The notes: generated by a model not told the origin, from the sequence alone. 64,000 nt of DNA from Dictyobacter vulcani (GCF_008974265.1 NZ_BKZW01000003.1:496001-560000), one strand, 5' to 3'; numbered from the stretch's first letter, positions 1 through 9,041 are shown. A program made the numbers and translations.

Positions 1-1939
1 CCACAATGTATTTGCCATTGGGTGACCAGGCGACCTCCGCCAGATTATTGTCCACGGAATCCAGGGATGAGAGTTTGCTACCAGTGTTCGCGTCAAATAT
101 CGAGACACATTGCTTGCCGGGCTGATCCCCGCTGCCTGGAATATAATCGGCGATAGCCACACGATGACCATCGGGGGCCCATGCCAATGGAACAGGTATA
201 GTCATATAGGAGTAACTCTGACTTATGCCATCCTCGATTGGCGCTTTATTTGCATTTAGTGAGGATAATTTTTTTCCTTGCTTGATATCCCAGATGATGG
301 CATTGTCTTCTAGATCGTTGAATGCCAGCTTATCGCCGGTTGGTGACCAGGAGATCCATGTGTCATAAATATAATGCTTAACGAGAGAAGGTTGGTTGTT
401 GCTGCTAATTTTCTGTAACACATTGTTACCCTTGCTAGCCGTGATATCCCATATTTTTATCTGACCCGTGTAATCATGGGTTGCCAGGTGTTGGCTATCA
501 GGTGCCCAGGAAAAAGCAAAGCAAGAGCGATAATTGCCTACAATGGCTAATTTATATGAGGTGATAGTTAGTGGCGTTAGAGGTTTCCAGCTTGAAGTGT
601 CATAGATCAGGATTGAAGCAGGTTCTTTTAAATAAGTGTTATTATGGTGATCGATGGCCAGATAACGACCATTGTGCGACCAGTTGATCTGACGGCTGGC
701 TTGAGATTTTGCATTCAAACTGTGCTCCAAAACCTCACGTGCGATATCCCAGATAAAGATTCCTCCGCCGCTGGTTGTGGTGGCGATAAAGCGACTATCA
801 GGTGACCATGCAGGTGTATTTGTTATGGTACCTGGCATCAGATTAATGGTGGCGGCCGCTTGAATACTTTTGTGGTTGATCTCATCAACATGAAAGAGTA
901 GATCACGGCGCCACGGTTGATCAGCGTTGGCCTTCCAGGCCAGCCCACTGGCCAGCAAGCCAGCGGTGGTAAGTCCACCAATAACGAAATTTCTTCTTTT
1001 GATGACCTTCTGTTGAGCGGGCGAAATAACAGGTTGCTTCAGCTTTTGTAGCTCGCTCATCACTGTGCGTATGCTATCTGGCCGCTTGTCAGCTGGCAGC
1101 GAGACCATGTGCATCACCAGTTGTTCCAGGCGTGCTTGTTGTGGGTCTGGCGAATTGAGGGGGGCAAAATGCAGTGGTGAGTCAATGGGATCATTGCCGG
1201 AAAGCAGATAATGCAGTAGCGCGCCCAGGCTATAAATGTCTGACCGTTCATCAGTTTGAGCCTTGCCATATTGCTCAGGAGCCGCATAGCCAGGCGAGCC
1301 AAAGGGGATCGTATCCTTCTGCTGAGCCTGTTTAAAATTGCGTGCGATGCCAAAATCGATCAAATAGAGCTTACCGGGTCCCGAGCGAATAATATTGTCC
1401 GGTTTCAAATCGCGATAAATAATCGGTGGTTCATGTTCATGCAGATAAGTCAGCACCTCACAGAGCTCATTGGCTACAGCTAAGATCTCTTTTAATGGTA
1501 ATGGATGATAGTCCGGGGAGCCAGGATTGGTATAGCGCTGTTTGAGATAGGTTTCAAATGATTCACCCCCGAAATAGGTCATGGCCAGATACCAATGTTC
1601 CGCATCAGAGAATGCTTCGCGTAGGCGAGGCAACTGTGGGTGCCTGAATTGTGAAAGCAACTGTACTTCGCGATTATAGGTATCGGTGGCTTCAATAATC
1701 TGTTGCGCAGACAACCCTTTAAGGTTAATCTGTTTCAATGCGACCAGTGAATTGGCTGAGTGATGGGTATCTCGCGCCAGATAAACCGCGCCAAAGCCAC
1801 CATCGCCCAGTTTGCGCAGCACCTCATAGCGCCCATGGATCAGTGAAGTTTGTTGCGTTGATGTATAGAGCATAGATTGTTGTTGTGATGAATCACCTGG
1901 ATTATTATTCGCTCCCACAAGCTTCTGTGTTTTACGCAT
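1..1939 (-). CDS. Ser/Thr protein kinase with C-terminal WD40 repeats (3' end outside window)
   Basis: Translating the minus strand from the ATG at 1939 gives an open frame of 646 codons that runs off the left edge. The N-terminal half is a Hanks-type kinase: a glycine loop (KLGDGGFGAVYLARD), the ALKQI lysine, the catalytic loop YRDLKPDNII, DFGIAR and the APE-like segment GYAAPEQYG. A short hydrophobic stretch (FVIGGLTTAGLLASGLAW) follows and probably anchors the protein in the membrane. After it come repeated units ending in WD or FD (IFIWDI, IKIWDI, AIIWDI, VSIFDA) with WSPD/WSPNG starts, which are WD40 propeller blades, presumably extracellular. YRD instead of HRD is common in Chloroflexi and cyanobacterial kinases. 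The target is unknown. The gene is divergent from the lipoprotein fragment at 2172. Confidence 0.93.
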   Translation of the reverse strand, partial: MRKTQKLVGANNNPGDSSQQQSMLYTSTQQTSLIHGRYEVLRKLGDGGFGAVYLARDTHHSANSLVALKQINLKGLSAQQIIEATDTYNREVQLLSQFRHPQLPRLREAFSDAEHWYLAMTYFGGESFETYLKQRYTNPGSPDYHPLPLKEILAVANELCEVLTYLHEHEPPIIYRDLKPDNIIRSGPGKLYLIDFGIARNFKQAQQKDTIPFGSPGYAAPEQYGKAQTDERSDIYSLGALLHYLLSGNDPIDSPLHFAPLNSPDPQQARLEQLVMHMVSLPADKRPDSIRTVMSELQKLKQPVISPAQQKVIKRRNFVIGGLTTAGLLASGLAWKANADQPWRRDLLFHVDEINHKSIQAAATINLMPGTITNTPAWSPDSRFIATTTSGGGIFIWDIAREVLEHSLNAKSQASRQINWSHNGRYLAIDHHNNTYLKEPASILIYDTSSWKPLTPLTITSYKLAIVGNYRSCFAFSWAPDSQHLATHDYTGQIKIWDITASKGNNVLQKISSNNQPSLVKHYIYDTWISWSPTGDKLAFNDLEDNAIIWDIKQGKKLSSLNANKAPIEDGISQSYSYMTIPVPLAWAPDGHRVAIADYIPGSGDQPGKQCVSIFDANTGSKLSSLDSVDNNLAEVAWSPNGKYIV

Positions 1940-2171
1940 ATTTAAACTCCTGCTCCTATCTCTATTAAATATACGTATGCACACTCTATTATTTCACAAG
2001 CTAAATGTCGTCTCCATTATGTTGTGGTTGATAGGTGATAATCTGCTAATAGATGGCGTAATTATATATTGATATATAAAGCCTGGATTAATGGATATAA
2101 GTATGAGTTTTATTCTGTAATGATGTGCAGATGAATGCATATCTATCTGAGATTTCATGGAGGAGCAACTG

Positions 2172-2450
2172 ATGGGTAGAAAGCCGCAACTCTTATGGCC
2201 TGGCATAGTATTATGTTTTGCGCTGCTATGTATATTACAGGCCTGTGGATCAACGCCACAGGCGCCCGAGACCAAATCCGTGAGGAGTGCGCAACCAGTG
2301 GCAACTCCAACACCGACTGTGCCAGTCGTGCCGCGGAAAGATGTAACCTTCACGACTGCGGACCACATTAAGTTAACTGGCTGGCTCTATGGCAGTGGCA
2401 CGAACGTCATTGTATTGAGTCTCGTACCAACGTCGGGAAAATCCTCCTGA
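2172..2450 (+). pseudogene. Truncated lipoprotein alpha/beta hydrolase (5' fragment)
   Basis: A GGAGGAG ribosome site at 2159-2165 sits 6 nt before the ATG at 2172, so the 5' end is intact. The product begins with a lipoprotein signal peptide (hydrophobic core, then LLCILQACGS with the lipobox Cys), a Thr/Pro-rich spacer, and a segment (VTFTTADHIKLTGWLYGSG then VIVLS) typical of the first beta strands of secreted alpha/beta hydrolases. These normally continue with a His and the nucleophile-elbow Ser far downstream. Here the similarity stops near 2420 and the frame ends at 2450, so no catalytic residues are present. I read this as a gene cut by an insertion or deletion; the sequence to its right may be the foreign part. 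A genuine 92-residue lipoprotein is the alternative. Confidence 0.6.
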
Positions 2451-2997
2451 AAATCTAGGATTAAGCTAAACATGAATGCCAGGCATCGGTATTCAGTGAT
2501 ACCTGGCTGTGGTGACACTCCGCACGCCCTGAAGGGGCGGCGGCTTCTTGCACTCCTACGTAGTCGGCCCCCTGAGTCGGTGCCTCGTTGAGGCAACTCG
2601 TTGAAGACCGTAGTGGGTGAGGAATACACTCAAGCACAGATCCACACATCTGCTCGCTTGAAGGGCGGTGCCATGCCTGTTCACCGTTTCATGCCGTACC
2701 CGACGGGTGTGCAGCCAACGTCGGGTGTTTGGCGACCTGGAAAGGGTGAACACCTTTCTCTTTCGAAAACTGATGCATGCATCAGTGGGAGGCTTTTCTT
2801 GAACGATTTTGCCTGGCAACACTTCCTAAGGCCGTACAGCCTGTGCTGTCGTGCCTTCGTTGCACCTATGCAGTATAATCCAACCATGCATTCTATGCAA
2901 CAAGCAAGGGCTAAAGCCCACGAGAAACCCGCCTATCCGCCTGGGTTTAAACCACAGCGGCTTGCGGCGGGTTACGCTTTTGTCATTGTGTACCTGT
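2451..2997. other. Noncoding stretch with inverted repeats, possible IS200/IS605-type end or remnant
   Basis: No open frame here resembles a protein I recognise. The stretch has several short hairpins: CGCCC/GGGCG at 2526-2539, TGCCTC-GTT-GAGGCA at about 2580-2594, GGGCT-AA-AGCCC near 2908, and an 8-bp pair AACCCGCC/GGCGGGTT spanning about 2925-2973. Clusters of small imperfect hairpins are typical of the right ends and guide-RNA regions of IS200/IS605 elements, and the stretch begins exactly where the hydrolase similarity stops. No transposase or TnpB motif could be read, so this is inference only. Confidence 0.3.
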
Positions 2998-3729
2998 TTA
3001 GCGAGGAAGGCTTGGATAGTGCTTGATCAGTGTTTCCAGGATCCAGATAATAGGGGTGACAGTGCTGTACAGGAAGAGGTAAAAGGTGAGCAGGAAAACG
3101 GTGAAGAGGATTGAGAAGAGTAGCAGGCTGCGTGCTTTCTGTCGATCTTTGAGCACACCCAGTACGTTTTTGACCAGTCCCAGCGGGTTGGTCAGCACAT
3201 CCCAGCTATTGAAGCGTAGGAAGCGCCCGATGTAGATACCTACGTTTGAAACGAAGAGGTAGATGATGATCAGTAGCCAGCTAAAGACTGGCGGTACAGA
3301 GAGGTCCAGCATGCGATGAATCAGGAGCAGTGAAAAGCCTCCTAGCAGCACGCCGCAGAGAGCGAGGGACAGAATGACAATGGTATCAAACCAGAAAGGG
3401 ACTGTGTTGACTTCTTCCTTGAGATGGTGGAACTCCGTGACCAGGTACGTTGAATTGGGAAAGAAGACGAACCAGATACATAGGAGCAGGATGACGAGCC
3501 AGAGTTGTGAGGTCACGGAAGTTAAAAAGAAAAAGAGGGCGATGCTGACGCAAACGATAGGAATCCAGGCCAGAAAAAGGTTGAGCAGCATTGGTTTATA
3601 GAGTGGGTAAGGGTAGATTCTGGCGCGTGCAAATAGGAGGCCGACAGTTAAAATGGAAAAAAGGATTGTACTTCCGAGCATCGGCAAAAGCAGTGCTGTT
3701 GTGATAAGCAACTCAAAATGCTGATTCAT
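2998..3729 (-). CDS. DUF1361 family integral membrane protein
   Basis: The 243-residue product is almost entirely hydrophobic, with about seven predicted membrane segments. It carries the hallmarks of the DUF1361 family: the motif FFPNSTYLVTEFHHL around residues 89-103, the following FWFDT segment, and a conserved asparagine-tryptophan region (FLRFNSWDVL) near residues 168-177. Length matches the family (about 210-240). The biochemical role is not known for any member. The gene stands alone, on the opposite strand to the NAD synthetase, and the intervening 440 bp hold a large perfect palindrome. Confidence 0.85.
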   Translation of the reverse strand: MNQHFELLITTALLLPMLGSTILFSILTVGLLFARARIYPYPLYKPMLLNLFLAWIPIVCVSIALFFFLTSVTSQLWLVILLLCIWFVFFPNSTYLVTEFHHLKEEVNTVPFWFDTIVILSLALCGVLLGGFSLLLIHRMLDLSVPPVFSWLLIIIYLFVSNVGIYIGRFLRFNSWDVLTNPLGLVKNVLGVLKDRQKARSLLLFSILFTVFLLTFYLFLYSTVTPIIWILETLIKHYPSLPR

Positions 3730-4170
3730 GATAAAATTTTCTCTGTTTACTACACTAAAGACACATCAAATACAAAGCTATTATAACATGCATATGCTTG
3801 CATAGTATAGATGATGGATGAGCTTTCCAGAGCTATGTGATTTTTCTTTTTGGCGCCTGCGGCGCCAGATTAGGATATGTGGGATGTGTCAGGTGTGCGG
3901 CCGCGGCCGCACACCTGACACATCCCACATATAGAAAAATTGTTTGATTCTGATCTCAACGCGACTGTTACCTGAAAATGGAATAGCCCTGTGAGCATTT
4001 CAGGATGATTTTATGGTCGAGGAGCCCAAATATGGTATACTCAAAACTACTTTAGCCGGAACGGGTGGGAGGTGCGTGTTTTCCAGTCTTTGAGCCAATC
4101 AAGGCCTGGACGGGCGCGAGATAGAAAGCAGATGGGTAACTGGCCAGATCAACAAAGAAGAGGAATAAGT
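3730..4170. other. Divergent intergenic region between DUF1361 gene and nadE
   Basis: It should hold the promoters of both flanking genes. Two structures stand out: a GGCGCC-TGC-GGCGCC hairpin at 3851-3867 and a 58-bp perfect palindrome at 3875-3932. No open frame in it looks real. Confidence 0.6.
3875..3932. repeat. 58-bp perfect palindrome (29-bp arms, no loop)
   Basis: The left arm 3875-3903 and right arm 3904-3932 are exact reverse complements without a spacer. The centre is two overlapping GCGGCCGC octamers (3897-3910). Neither flank has a T-run in the direction a terminator would need, so it is not an ordinary Rho-independent terminator. The arms are too long and exact for chance or for a typical operator. 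A separate small hairpin (TGGCGCC-TGC-GGCGCCA, 3851-3867) precedes it, itself preceded by a pyrimidine run. Confidence 0.95.
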
Positions 4171-6159
4171 GTGAGTCAAGATATAATCTCCCCAGCTTCG
4201 CTAGGTTTTCTGCGGGTCGCGGTGGTCGCACCAGAGTTGCAGGTGGCAAATGTTCCCTATAATACCCGGGCTATTAGTGATGCTTTGCATGATGCCGCGG
4301 CCAGGGGATGTCAGTTGGCGCTCTTTCCTGAACTTTCCATTACCGGATATACCTGCGCTGATTTGTTTTATCAGGCAGCGTTGCAGCAGCAGGCCATTGA
4401 GGCTTTGCTCACGATTGCACGGGTAGCAGGAGAGGCTAACGTGGCCGCTGTAGTTGGCCTGCCTGTAGAAATTGGTGGCAAACTGTATAATTGTGCCGCC
4501 TATGTCAACGCAGGAGCGGTACTGGGTATCGTGCCGAAAACATATCTGCCCAATACCAACGAATACTACGAAGAGCGCTGGTTTACCTCATCCAGGAATA
4601 GCTCTGTAGATGTTGTGCAGCTGGGTGGAAAGGTCATTCCTTTCGGGACGGATCTACTGTTCGCGGCCACTAATTTTCCTGGCTGTGTGCTGGGTATCGA
4701 GATCTGTGAGGATCTGTGGGCAGTTCAACCTCCCAGTGGTGATCAGGCCCAGGCCGGTGCCACGGTCCTGCTCAATCCTTCGGCCAGTGATGAAGTTCTG
4801 GGTAAGGCTCCATACCGTCTGTCATTGGTGCAGCAACAATCTGCACGCTGTCTGGCGGCCTATCTCTATGCTGGCGCAGGTCCCGGTGAGTCAACAACCG
4901 ATGTTATTTTTTCGGGCCATGCCTTTATCAGCGAAAACGGCAAGATGCTGGCCGAGACCGAGCGTTTCCATTTCTCGACCCAGATGGCGGTTGCTGATGT
5001 CGATGTACAACGCATGACACATGAACGCTTACGCAATAGTAGTTTCTCAGCGGCCCGGCCGTCCCGGACATACCGAACTATTCAATTTGAGATGCCTGTT
5101 TCGACACGGACCAGCGAGCAGAACGCGCTGATCCGTCCCGACCTGACGCCAACCCCTTTTGTTCCAGCAGATCCAAACCAGCGAGCCAATCATTGTCAGG
5201 AGATCTTCCAATTGCAGGCCATTGGACTGGCCAAACGACTCAAGCATACCGGTGTCAGGCATATCACCCTTGGACTCTCCGGAGGTCTGGATTCAACGCT
5301 GGGCCTGCTGGTTACGCAGCAAGCCTTTGAGATGTTGTCTTTGCCGCTCGAAGGTATTGTGGCAATTACCATGCCGGGTTTTGGCACCAGCAAACGCACG
5401 CGGAATAACGCCGAACTACTGGCGAAGGCGCTGGGTATCACCCTGAAGGAGATCCCGATCCGCGAAGCCGTACTGCAACACTTCCGGGACATCGGACATG
5501 ACAGCAATGACCATGACATCACCTATGAAAATGCTCAGGCCAGAGAACGCACCCAGATCCTGATGGATGTGGCCAATCAGATTGGTGGATTTATGGTTGG
5601 AACCGGAGATCTCTCAGAGCTAGCGCTCGGCTGGTGTACATACAATGCCGACCATATGTCCATGTATCATGTCAATTCCGGCGTGCCTAAGACCCTGGTG
5701 CGCTATTTGATCGAATGGTGCGCCGAAAGCGTCTACAGTGGTCAGACCTCGGATGTATTACAGGATATTTGTGCCACCCCGATCAGTCCTGAATTGTTGC
5801 CATTGGGTGAAAATGAGGCGATCCTGCAAGAGACCGAAGTCACCATCGGACCCTATGTCCTGCATGATTTCTTCCTCTTTTATACCGTACGCCATTCATT
5901 TACGCCACGCAAAATCTACTGGCTGGCCTGCCAGGTCTTCGCGGGACACCATACGCCTGCTGAACTGCTTCGCTGGTTGCGCCTGTTTTATCAGCGCTTC
6001 TTTGCTGCTCAATTCAAACGTTCAGCCATGCCTGATGGACCAAAAGTAGGATCGGTCGCCCTCTCACCACGTGGCGACTGGCGTATGCCCAGCGATGCCA
6101 GCAGCGCCCTCTGGCTCCAGGAGTTAGACGCCATAGAGCACACCCTACCCAAAGAGTAG
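4171..6159 (+). CDS. nadE: Glutamine-dependent NAD(+) synthetase
   Basis: This 662-residue enzyme makes NAD from nicotinic acid adenine dinucleotide, with ammonia released from glutamine by its own N-terminal domain. The N-terminal half is a nitrilase/CN-hydrolase domain with the Glu-Lys-Cys triad visible in FPELSITGY (about residue 52), PKTYLPN (about 120) and GIEICEDLW (about 178). The C-terminal half is the ATP-dependent synthetase with the P-loop-like LGLSGGLDS (about 371), the GTGDLSELALGWCTY segment, and HVNSGVPKT. The length matches the long mycobacterial type. I chose the GTG at 4171 because AGGA at 4161-4164 lies 6 nt before it; an ATG at 4072 gives an extra 33 residues without a ribosome site. 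A ChrB-like gene follows 87 bp downstream on the same strand. Confidence 0.95.
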   Translation: MSQDIISPASLGFLRVAVVAPELQVANVPYNTRAISDALHDAAARGCQLALFPELSITGYTCADLFYQAALQQQAIEALLTIARVAGEANVAAVVGLPVEIGGKLYNCAAYVNAGAVLGIVPKTYLPNTNEYYEERWFTSSRNSSVDVVQLGGKVIPFGTDLLFAATNFPGCVLGIEICEDLWAVQPPSGDQAQAGATVLLNPSASDEVLGKAPYRLSLVQQQSARCLAAYLYAGAGPGESTTDVIFSGHAFISENGKMLAETERFHFSTQMAVADVDVQRMTHERLRNSSFSAARPSRTYRTIQFEMPVSTRTSEQNALIRPDLTPTPFVPADPNQRANHCQEIFQLQAIGLAKRLKHTGVRHITLGLSGGLDSTLGLLVTQQAFEMLSLPLEGIVAITMPGFGTSKRTRNNAELLAKALGITLKEIPIREAVLQHFRDIGHDSNDHDITYENAQARERTQILMDVANQIGGFMVGTGDLSELALGWCTYNADHMSMYHVNSGVPKTLVRYLIEWCAESVYSGQTSDVLQDICATPISPELLPLGENEAILQETEVTIGPYVLHDFFLFYTVRHSFTPRKIYWLACQVFAGHHTPAELLRWLRLFYQRFFAAQFKRSAMPDGPKVGSVALSPRGDWRMPSDASSALWLQELDAIEHTLPKE

Positions 6160-6246
6160 TTTCGACCCTCGCGGTCGATTGTCTCTTGTACTATTATTAG
6201 ACTGGAAGATGAGAACAACCAATCATCAAAGGATGAGGCATAATAG

Positions 6247-6870
6247 ATGGACCTTCGTCGTTATCTTCTTTTAATTTATCAGGTGCCAAGCCAGCCATCG
6301 GGAATCCGTGTAGGTATCTGGCGCGAGCTGAAGAAAATGGGCGCGCTCTACTTGCAACAAAGTGTCTGTATTTTTCCTGAAATAGCGACACTGCGTACAA
6401 TGCTACAGAAGATTACTGAACGGATCACAGAGCAGGGAGGAACTTACCACTTGTTGCCCCTGAATGAACTACCTCAGGAAGAAGAAAATAAAATCGTTGA
6501 TGGTTTCATTGCTCAGAGTAATCTGCAATATGATGAGATCATTGAGAATTGCGATGTGAATTTCAGCAAAGAGATTGAGTTTGAAACCTTTCGTCAGAAT
6601 TTCACCTACGCAGAAGCGGAAGAGATTGGACAAGAGCTCGATAAGATCCGTCGCTGGTATGATCGTGTGGTCGAGCGTGACTGGTTTGGGGCGGCCCGAC
6701 GAGAGATCGCGCAACAACGTATCGAGCGCTGCGCAAAAATGCTTGAAGAGTTTGAGGAAAAGGTTTTTCTTAAGCAAGAGGATGATGAGTCGCAAACAAC
6801 CCTGTTCACTCAGGAGAATAAACAACTTCATCCCCGCCGTACCGAGCGGAGCCATCCACACAAAAGTTGA
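6247..6870 (+). CDS. ChrB N-terminal-domain protein (chromate-resistance regulator-like)
   Basis: The 207-residue product opens with LLLIYQVPSQPSGIRVGIWR followed by ELKKMGALYLQQSVCIFP, which is the signature of the ChrB N-terminal domain. In proteobacteria ChrB controls, and is fused or adjacent to, the chromate efflux system. Here there is no ChrA transporter nearby and no C-terminal rhodanese-like part; instead the C-terminal half is charged and probably coiled coil (residues 115-175), ending in a basic His/Arg/Pro tail. Similar stand-alone proteins occur in Actinobacteria and Chloroflexi. The start follows GAGG with an 8-nt spacer. It shares direction with nadE, and a strong hairpin ends the unit at 6926-6977. 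Function beyond the domain name is uncertain. Confidence 0.8.
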   Translation: MDLRRYLLLIYQVPSQPSGIRVGIWRELKKMGALYLQQSVCIFPEIATLRTMLQKITERITEQGGTYHLLPLNELPQEEENKIVDGFIAQSNLQYDEIIENCDVNFSKEIEFETFRQNFTYAEAEEIGQELDKIRRWYDRVVERDWFGAARREIAQQRIERCAKMLEEFEEKVFLKQEDDESQTTLFTQENKQLHPRRTERSHPHKS

Positions 6871-6925
6871 ATAGTGACTGCCAATCTAACTGGATAGATG
6901 CAGCTATTTTTACTTGAACCGAAAA

Positions 6926-6977
6926 GAAAGAGGGACCATCTAGTAGCCTGTATAGAGCTATAGATGGTCCCTCTTTC
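6926..6977. terminator. Terminator hairpin after the ChrB-like gene
   Basis: A perfect 17-bp stem (6926-6942 with 6961-6977) and an 18-nt loop. It lies between converging genes (ChrB-like on plus, small membrane protein on minus) and may stop transcription from both sides. Confidence 0.8.
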
Positions 6978-6998
6978 GTCCGCGAGCAGGACTCGGAC

Positions 6999-7205
6999 TT
7001 ATTTTCTGCCACGCAGTTCTCGACCAAGCGTCAAGCTCAGTACGACCAGGATGACCACGATCAGAATGGCTCCCGAATAAGGTCGGATCGGTGTCAGTGA
7101 GGCCACATTATTGATCAGGGCCAGTAAGAGAAACACTAGTAAGCTACCAATGAGAATAATCATATCCCCAACGATGAAATTATAGACCGCTTTTAGAGGT
7201 TTCAT
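6999..7205 (-). CDS. Small two-helix membrane protein, unknown function
   Basis: About 68 residues with two hydrophobic segments (IILIGSLLVFLLLALI and AILIVVILVVLSLTL) and a short basic tail ending in GRELRGRK. I do not recognise a family. A GGGAG ribosome site precedes both an in-frame TTG at 7211 and the ATG at 7205; the ATG is preferred only by codon type. The gene lies about 30 bp downstream of the larger membrane protein at 7235-8014 on the same strand, so the two are very likely co-transcribed and may work together. Confidence 0.65.
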   Translation of the reverse strand: MKPLKAVYNFIVGDMIILIGSLLVFLLLALINNVASLTPIRPYSGAILIVVILVVLSLTLGRELRGRK

Positions 7206-7234
7206 CAGCAAATACGCTCCCTTTCTTTTCCTAT

Positions 7235-8014
7235 TTATTCTTCCAAACTACCAACGGCTGATGCTGCGATTGAGCGCTTCTGGCTTTTCAGCCATGTAAC
7301 CAGCACAAATGAGGCCAGTAGATAGATGGCAGCAAGAATAGGAATGAATGCATCCGCAAAAGGCCAGTCAACCTTAAAGCCTTCGATCATCCAGAAGGTA
7401 CCAAATGATGTGAGCATAATGCCAACCACAAACTTCAGCGTGTTTTCAGGCACCTGTTTGAGTGGGGCGCGTACCAGTGCTCCCAATATGATTACCAGGA
7501 TGCCTGCCACGATAGCGCCGATCGCAGCTGAGGCGATACCACCGATACCACTATGAGATGAGGTGGCATTACTGCCAAACGTAATCACGATGAAGGCGAC
7601 TTCCAGTCCTTCAAGCAAGACAGATTTGAATGAGAGCGCCACCGCTGTCGGTTGAATCTGGGTGATATCTTCACCACGCGCACGCATCTCCGCCATCGTC
7701 TCCTCAAAAATAGCTTCCTCATCATGGAGTGCTTTCAGACCGCTATAGCGCAGAATAGCTTTTTTGAGCCATTTTAAACCAAAGAGAATAAGAATAAATC
7801 CAACGATCAAGCGTAAAAGCTCGATGGGAACATAATAAACAATCGCCGTACCAAAGACTGCTACAATAACAGCCAGGGCCACGGCTGCCGCCAGGGCGCC
7901 AATCATCGCACTACGCCAGTTTATCGTGATGCCAACGACCAGAACAATCGTAAAGGCTTCGACAAATTCTACGGCTGATGCGAGAAATGCCGCAACGGTC
8001 ACTGCCCATTCCAT
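7235..8014 (-). CDS. COG4280-like integral membrane protein (possible cation transporter)
   Basis: A 259-residue polytopic protein with two internally similar halves. Each half has an acidic motif in a membrane helix: SAVEFVEAFTIVLVVG near the N-terminus and LLEGLEVAFIVITFG near residue 140. Paired E-containing motifs of this kind occur in divalent-cation carriers such as the FTR1 iron permease and the GDT1 family, and the overall pattern matches the uncharacterised COG4280 membrane proteins. A cytoplasmic charged loop (about residues 95-125) separates the halves. The ATG at 8014 follows AAGGAG with an 8-nt gap; a GTG at 8035 would add seven residues. Substrate unknown. The upstream region has direct repeats and a palindrome that could be an operator. 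Confidence 0.7.
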   Translation of the reverse strand: MEWAVTVAAFLASAVEFVEAFTIVLVVGITINWRSAMIGALAAAVALAVIVAVFGTAIVYYVPIELLRLIVGFILILFGLKWLKKAILRYSGLKALHDEEAIFEETMAEMRARGEDITQIQPTAVALSFKSVLLEGLEVAFIVITFGSNATSSHSGIGGIASAAIGAIVAGILVIILGALVRAPLKQVPENTLKFVVGIMLTSFGTFWMIEGFKVDWPFADAFIPILAAIYLLASFVLVTWLKSQKRSIAASAVGSLEE

Positions 8015-8122
8015 AAGAGCAAACTCCTTTTTCACAATTACAACGAGACGGCCATGCTTTATCTACTTACCAAACTGTTTGTGATACGCACAAAGAAGAA
8101 CACTGTGTGTCTCTTTACCTAT

Positions 8123-8160
8123 TGTAACATATATTTTTTGTAACATATGTTGCTAGCAAC
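8123..8160. promoter_or_regulatory. Possible operator: direct repeats plus palindrome upstream of the COG4280 gene
   Basis: TGTAACATAT occurs twice (8123-8132 and 8139-8148, a 16-bp step) and is followed at once by the 12-bp palindrome GTTGCTAGCAAC (8149-8160). It lies about 110-150 bp upstream of the start at 8014. The regulator is unknown. Confidence 0.35.
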
Positions 8161-8215
8161 AGGTTTTACACCATTTTTAACAGGCGAATAATTGTAAGTT
8201 AACTTCTTTCAACGA

Positions 8216-8257
8216 TAAAAGTTCTCCAATGTAGATTGTACGATTGGAGAACTTTTA
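8216..8257. terminator. Hairpin terminator between the FMN reductase and COG4280 genes
   Basis: A 15-bp perfect stem with a 12-nt loop and a seven-T run to its right (8263-8269). It lies about 50 bp past the stop of the minus-strand FMN reductase gene. The T-run is on the plus strand, so its orientation is atypical for that gene. Confidence 0.6.
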
Positions 8258-8308
8258 TTATCTTTTTTTCATAGTAAGAAGATGGAGTGATTGAATATAA
8301 GTATGAGC

Positions 8309-8845
8309 TTAAAGATGCTCAATAGTCTGTGCCAGAGCCTCAAGAACCGTGATCAATTTTTGTGTGACTTCAGCATCCACAAGCTCACCAGCAGGATCCA
8401 GTTTCTTGTTGATATGAGGGATGGAGAGTGTACCTGCTTCGGGAACATTTGCGCCTAAAGCTTGCAGGGTCAGCATCAGCGATGCATGGGCTTTATCTCC
8501 TCCTCCCCATAGTGGAGATGCACTGATGGCCACGACCGGCTTGCCCGAGAAATCGCCGCTAGAAACAGTCCAGTCGAGCGCATTCTTCAGCACACCAGGA
8601 ACCCCGAAGGCATATTCAGGAGTACAGATCAGTACCCCATCTGCATCGGTCAGCAATTGCCGGAATGTTTGTACCGCCGCAGGCGATTTGTCATCATCAA
8701 TATCTGGAGAGAAATGAGGGAGATCTCCCAGACCTTCATAAAGTGTGAAATCCATCGTTGCGGGTGCCAGTTTGATGATCGCACGCACAAGTCTGGTATT
8801 AGTTGAACTGGTACGCAAACTGCCAGAAATAGCCAGGATACGCAT
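8309..8845 (-). CDS. NADPH-dependent FMN reductase family protein
   Basis: The 178-residue flavodoxin-fold protein begins with ILAISGSLRTSSTNTRL, the phosphate-binding loop of the NADPH-dependent FMN reductase family, and carries the conserved LICTPEYAFGVPGVLKNALD segment (residues 74-93) that contacts the isoalloxazine ring. Length and motif order fit the family. Members reduce FMN, quinones, chromate or azo compounds using NADPH; the substrate here cannot be told. The start follows AAAGGA with an 8-nt spacer. It is transcribed alone, with hairpins on both sides. Confidence 0.9.
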   Translation of the reverse strand: MRILAISGSLRTSSTNTRLVRAIIKLAPATMDFTLYEGLGDLPHFSPDIDDDKSPAAVQTFRQLLTDADGVLICTPEYAFGVPGVLKNALDWTVSSGDFSGKPVVAISASPLWGGGDKAHASLMLTLQALGANVPEAGTLSIPHINKKLDPAGELVDAEVTQKLITVLEALAQTIEHL

Positions 8846-9041
8846 AGATATATTCCTTTCGCGCTCTGTCCAAAAGAAAGAGTTGGTAGGTATAGGTTAG
8901 TGTCGACCATAATGGTAGTGGTCTGGTAGCAAGTGTACACGTTCAAGTGGACTTGAAGTCAAGGGGGAATGTTCGCTCTTTGTAGATATCCGTTTTTGTG
9001 TGAGTTACAAAGAAGAAGTAAAAATACCGCGTATGAAAGAG

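Noticed and set aside
2601..3026. Frame of 141 codons after the truncated hydrolase
   Set aside because: No ribosome site, family motif or regular amino-acid use; it overlaps a hairpin-rich stretch and the end of the DUF1361 gene.
3851..3932. Terminator reading of the 58-bp palindrome
   Set aside because: No downstream T-run in either orientation, and no gene ends next to it.
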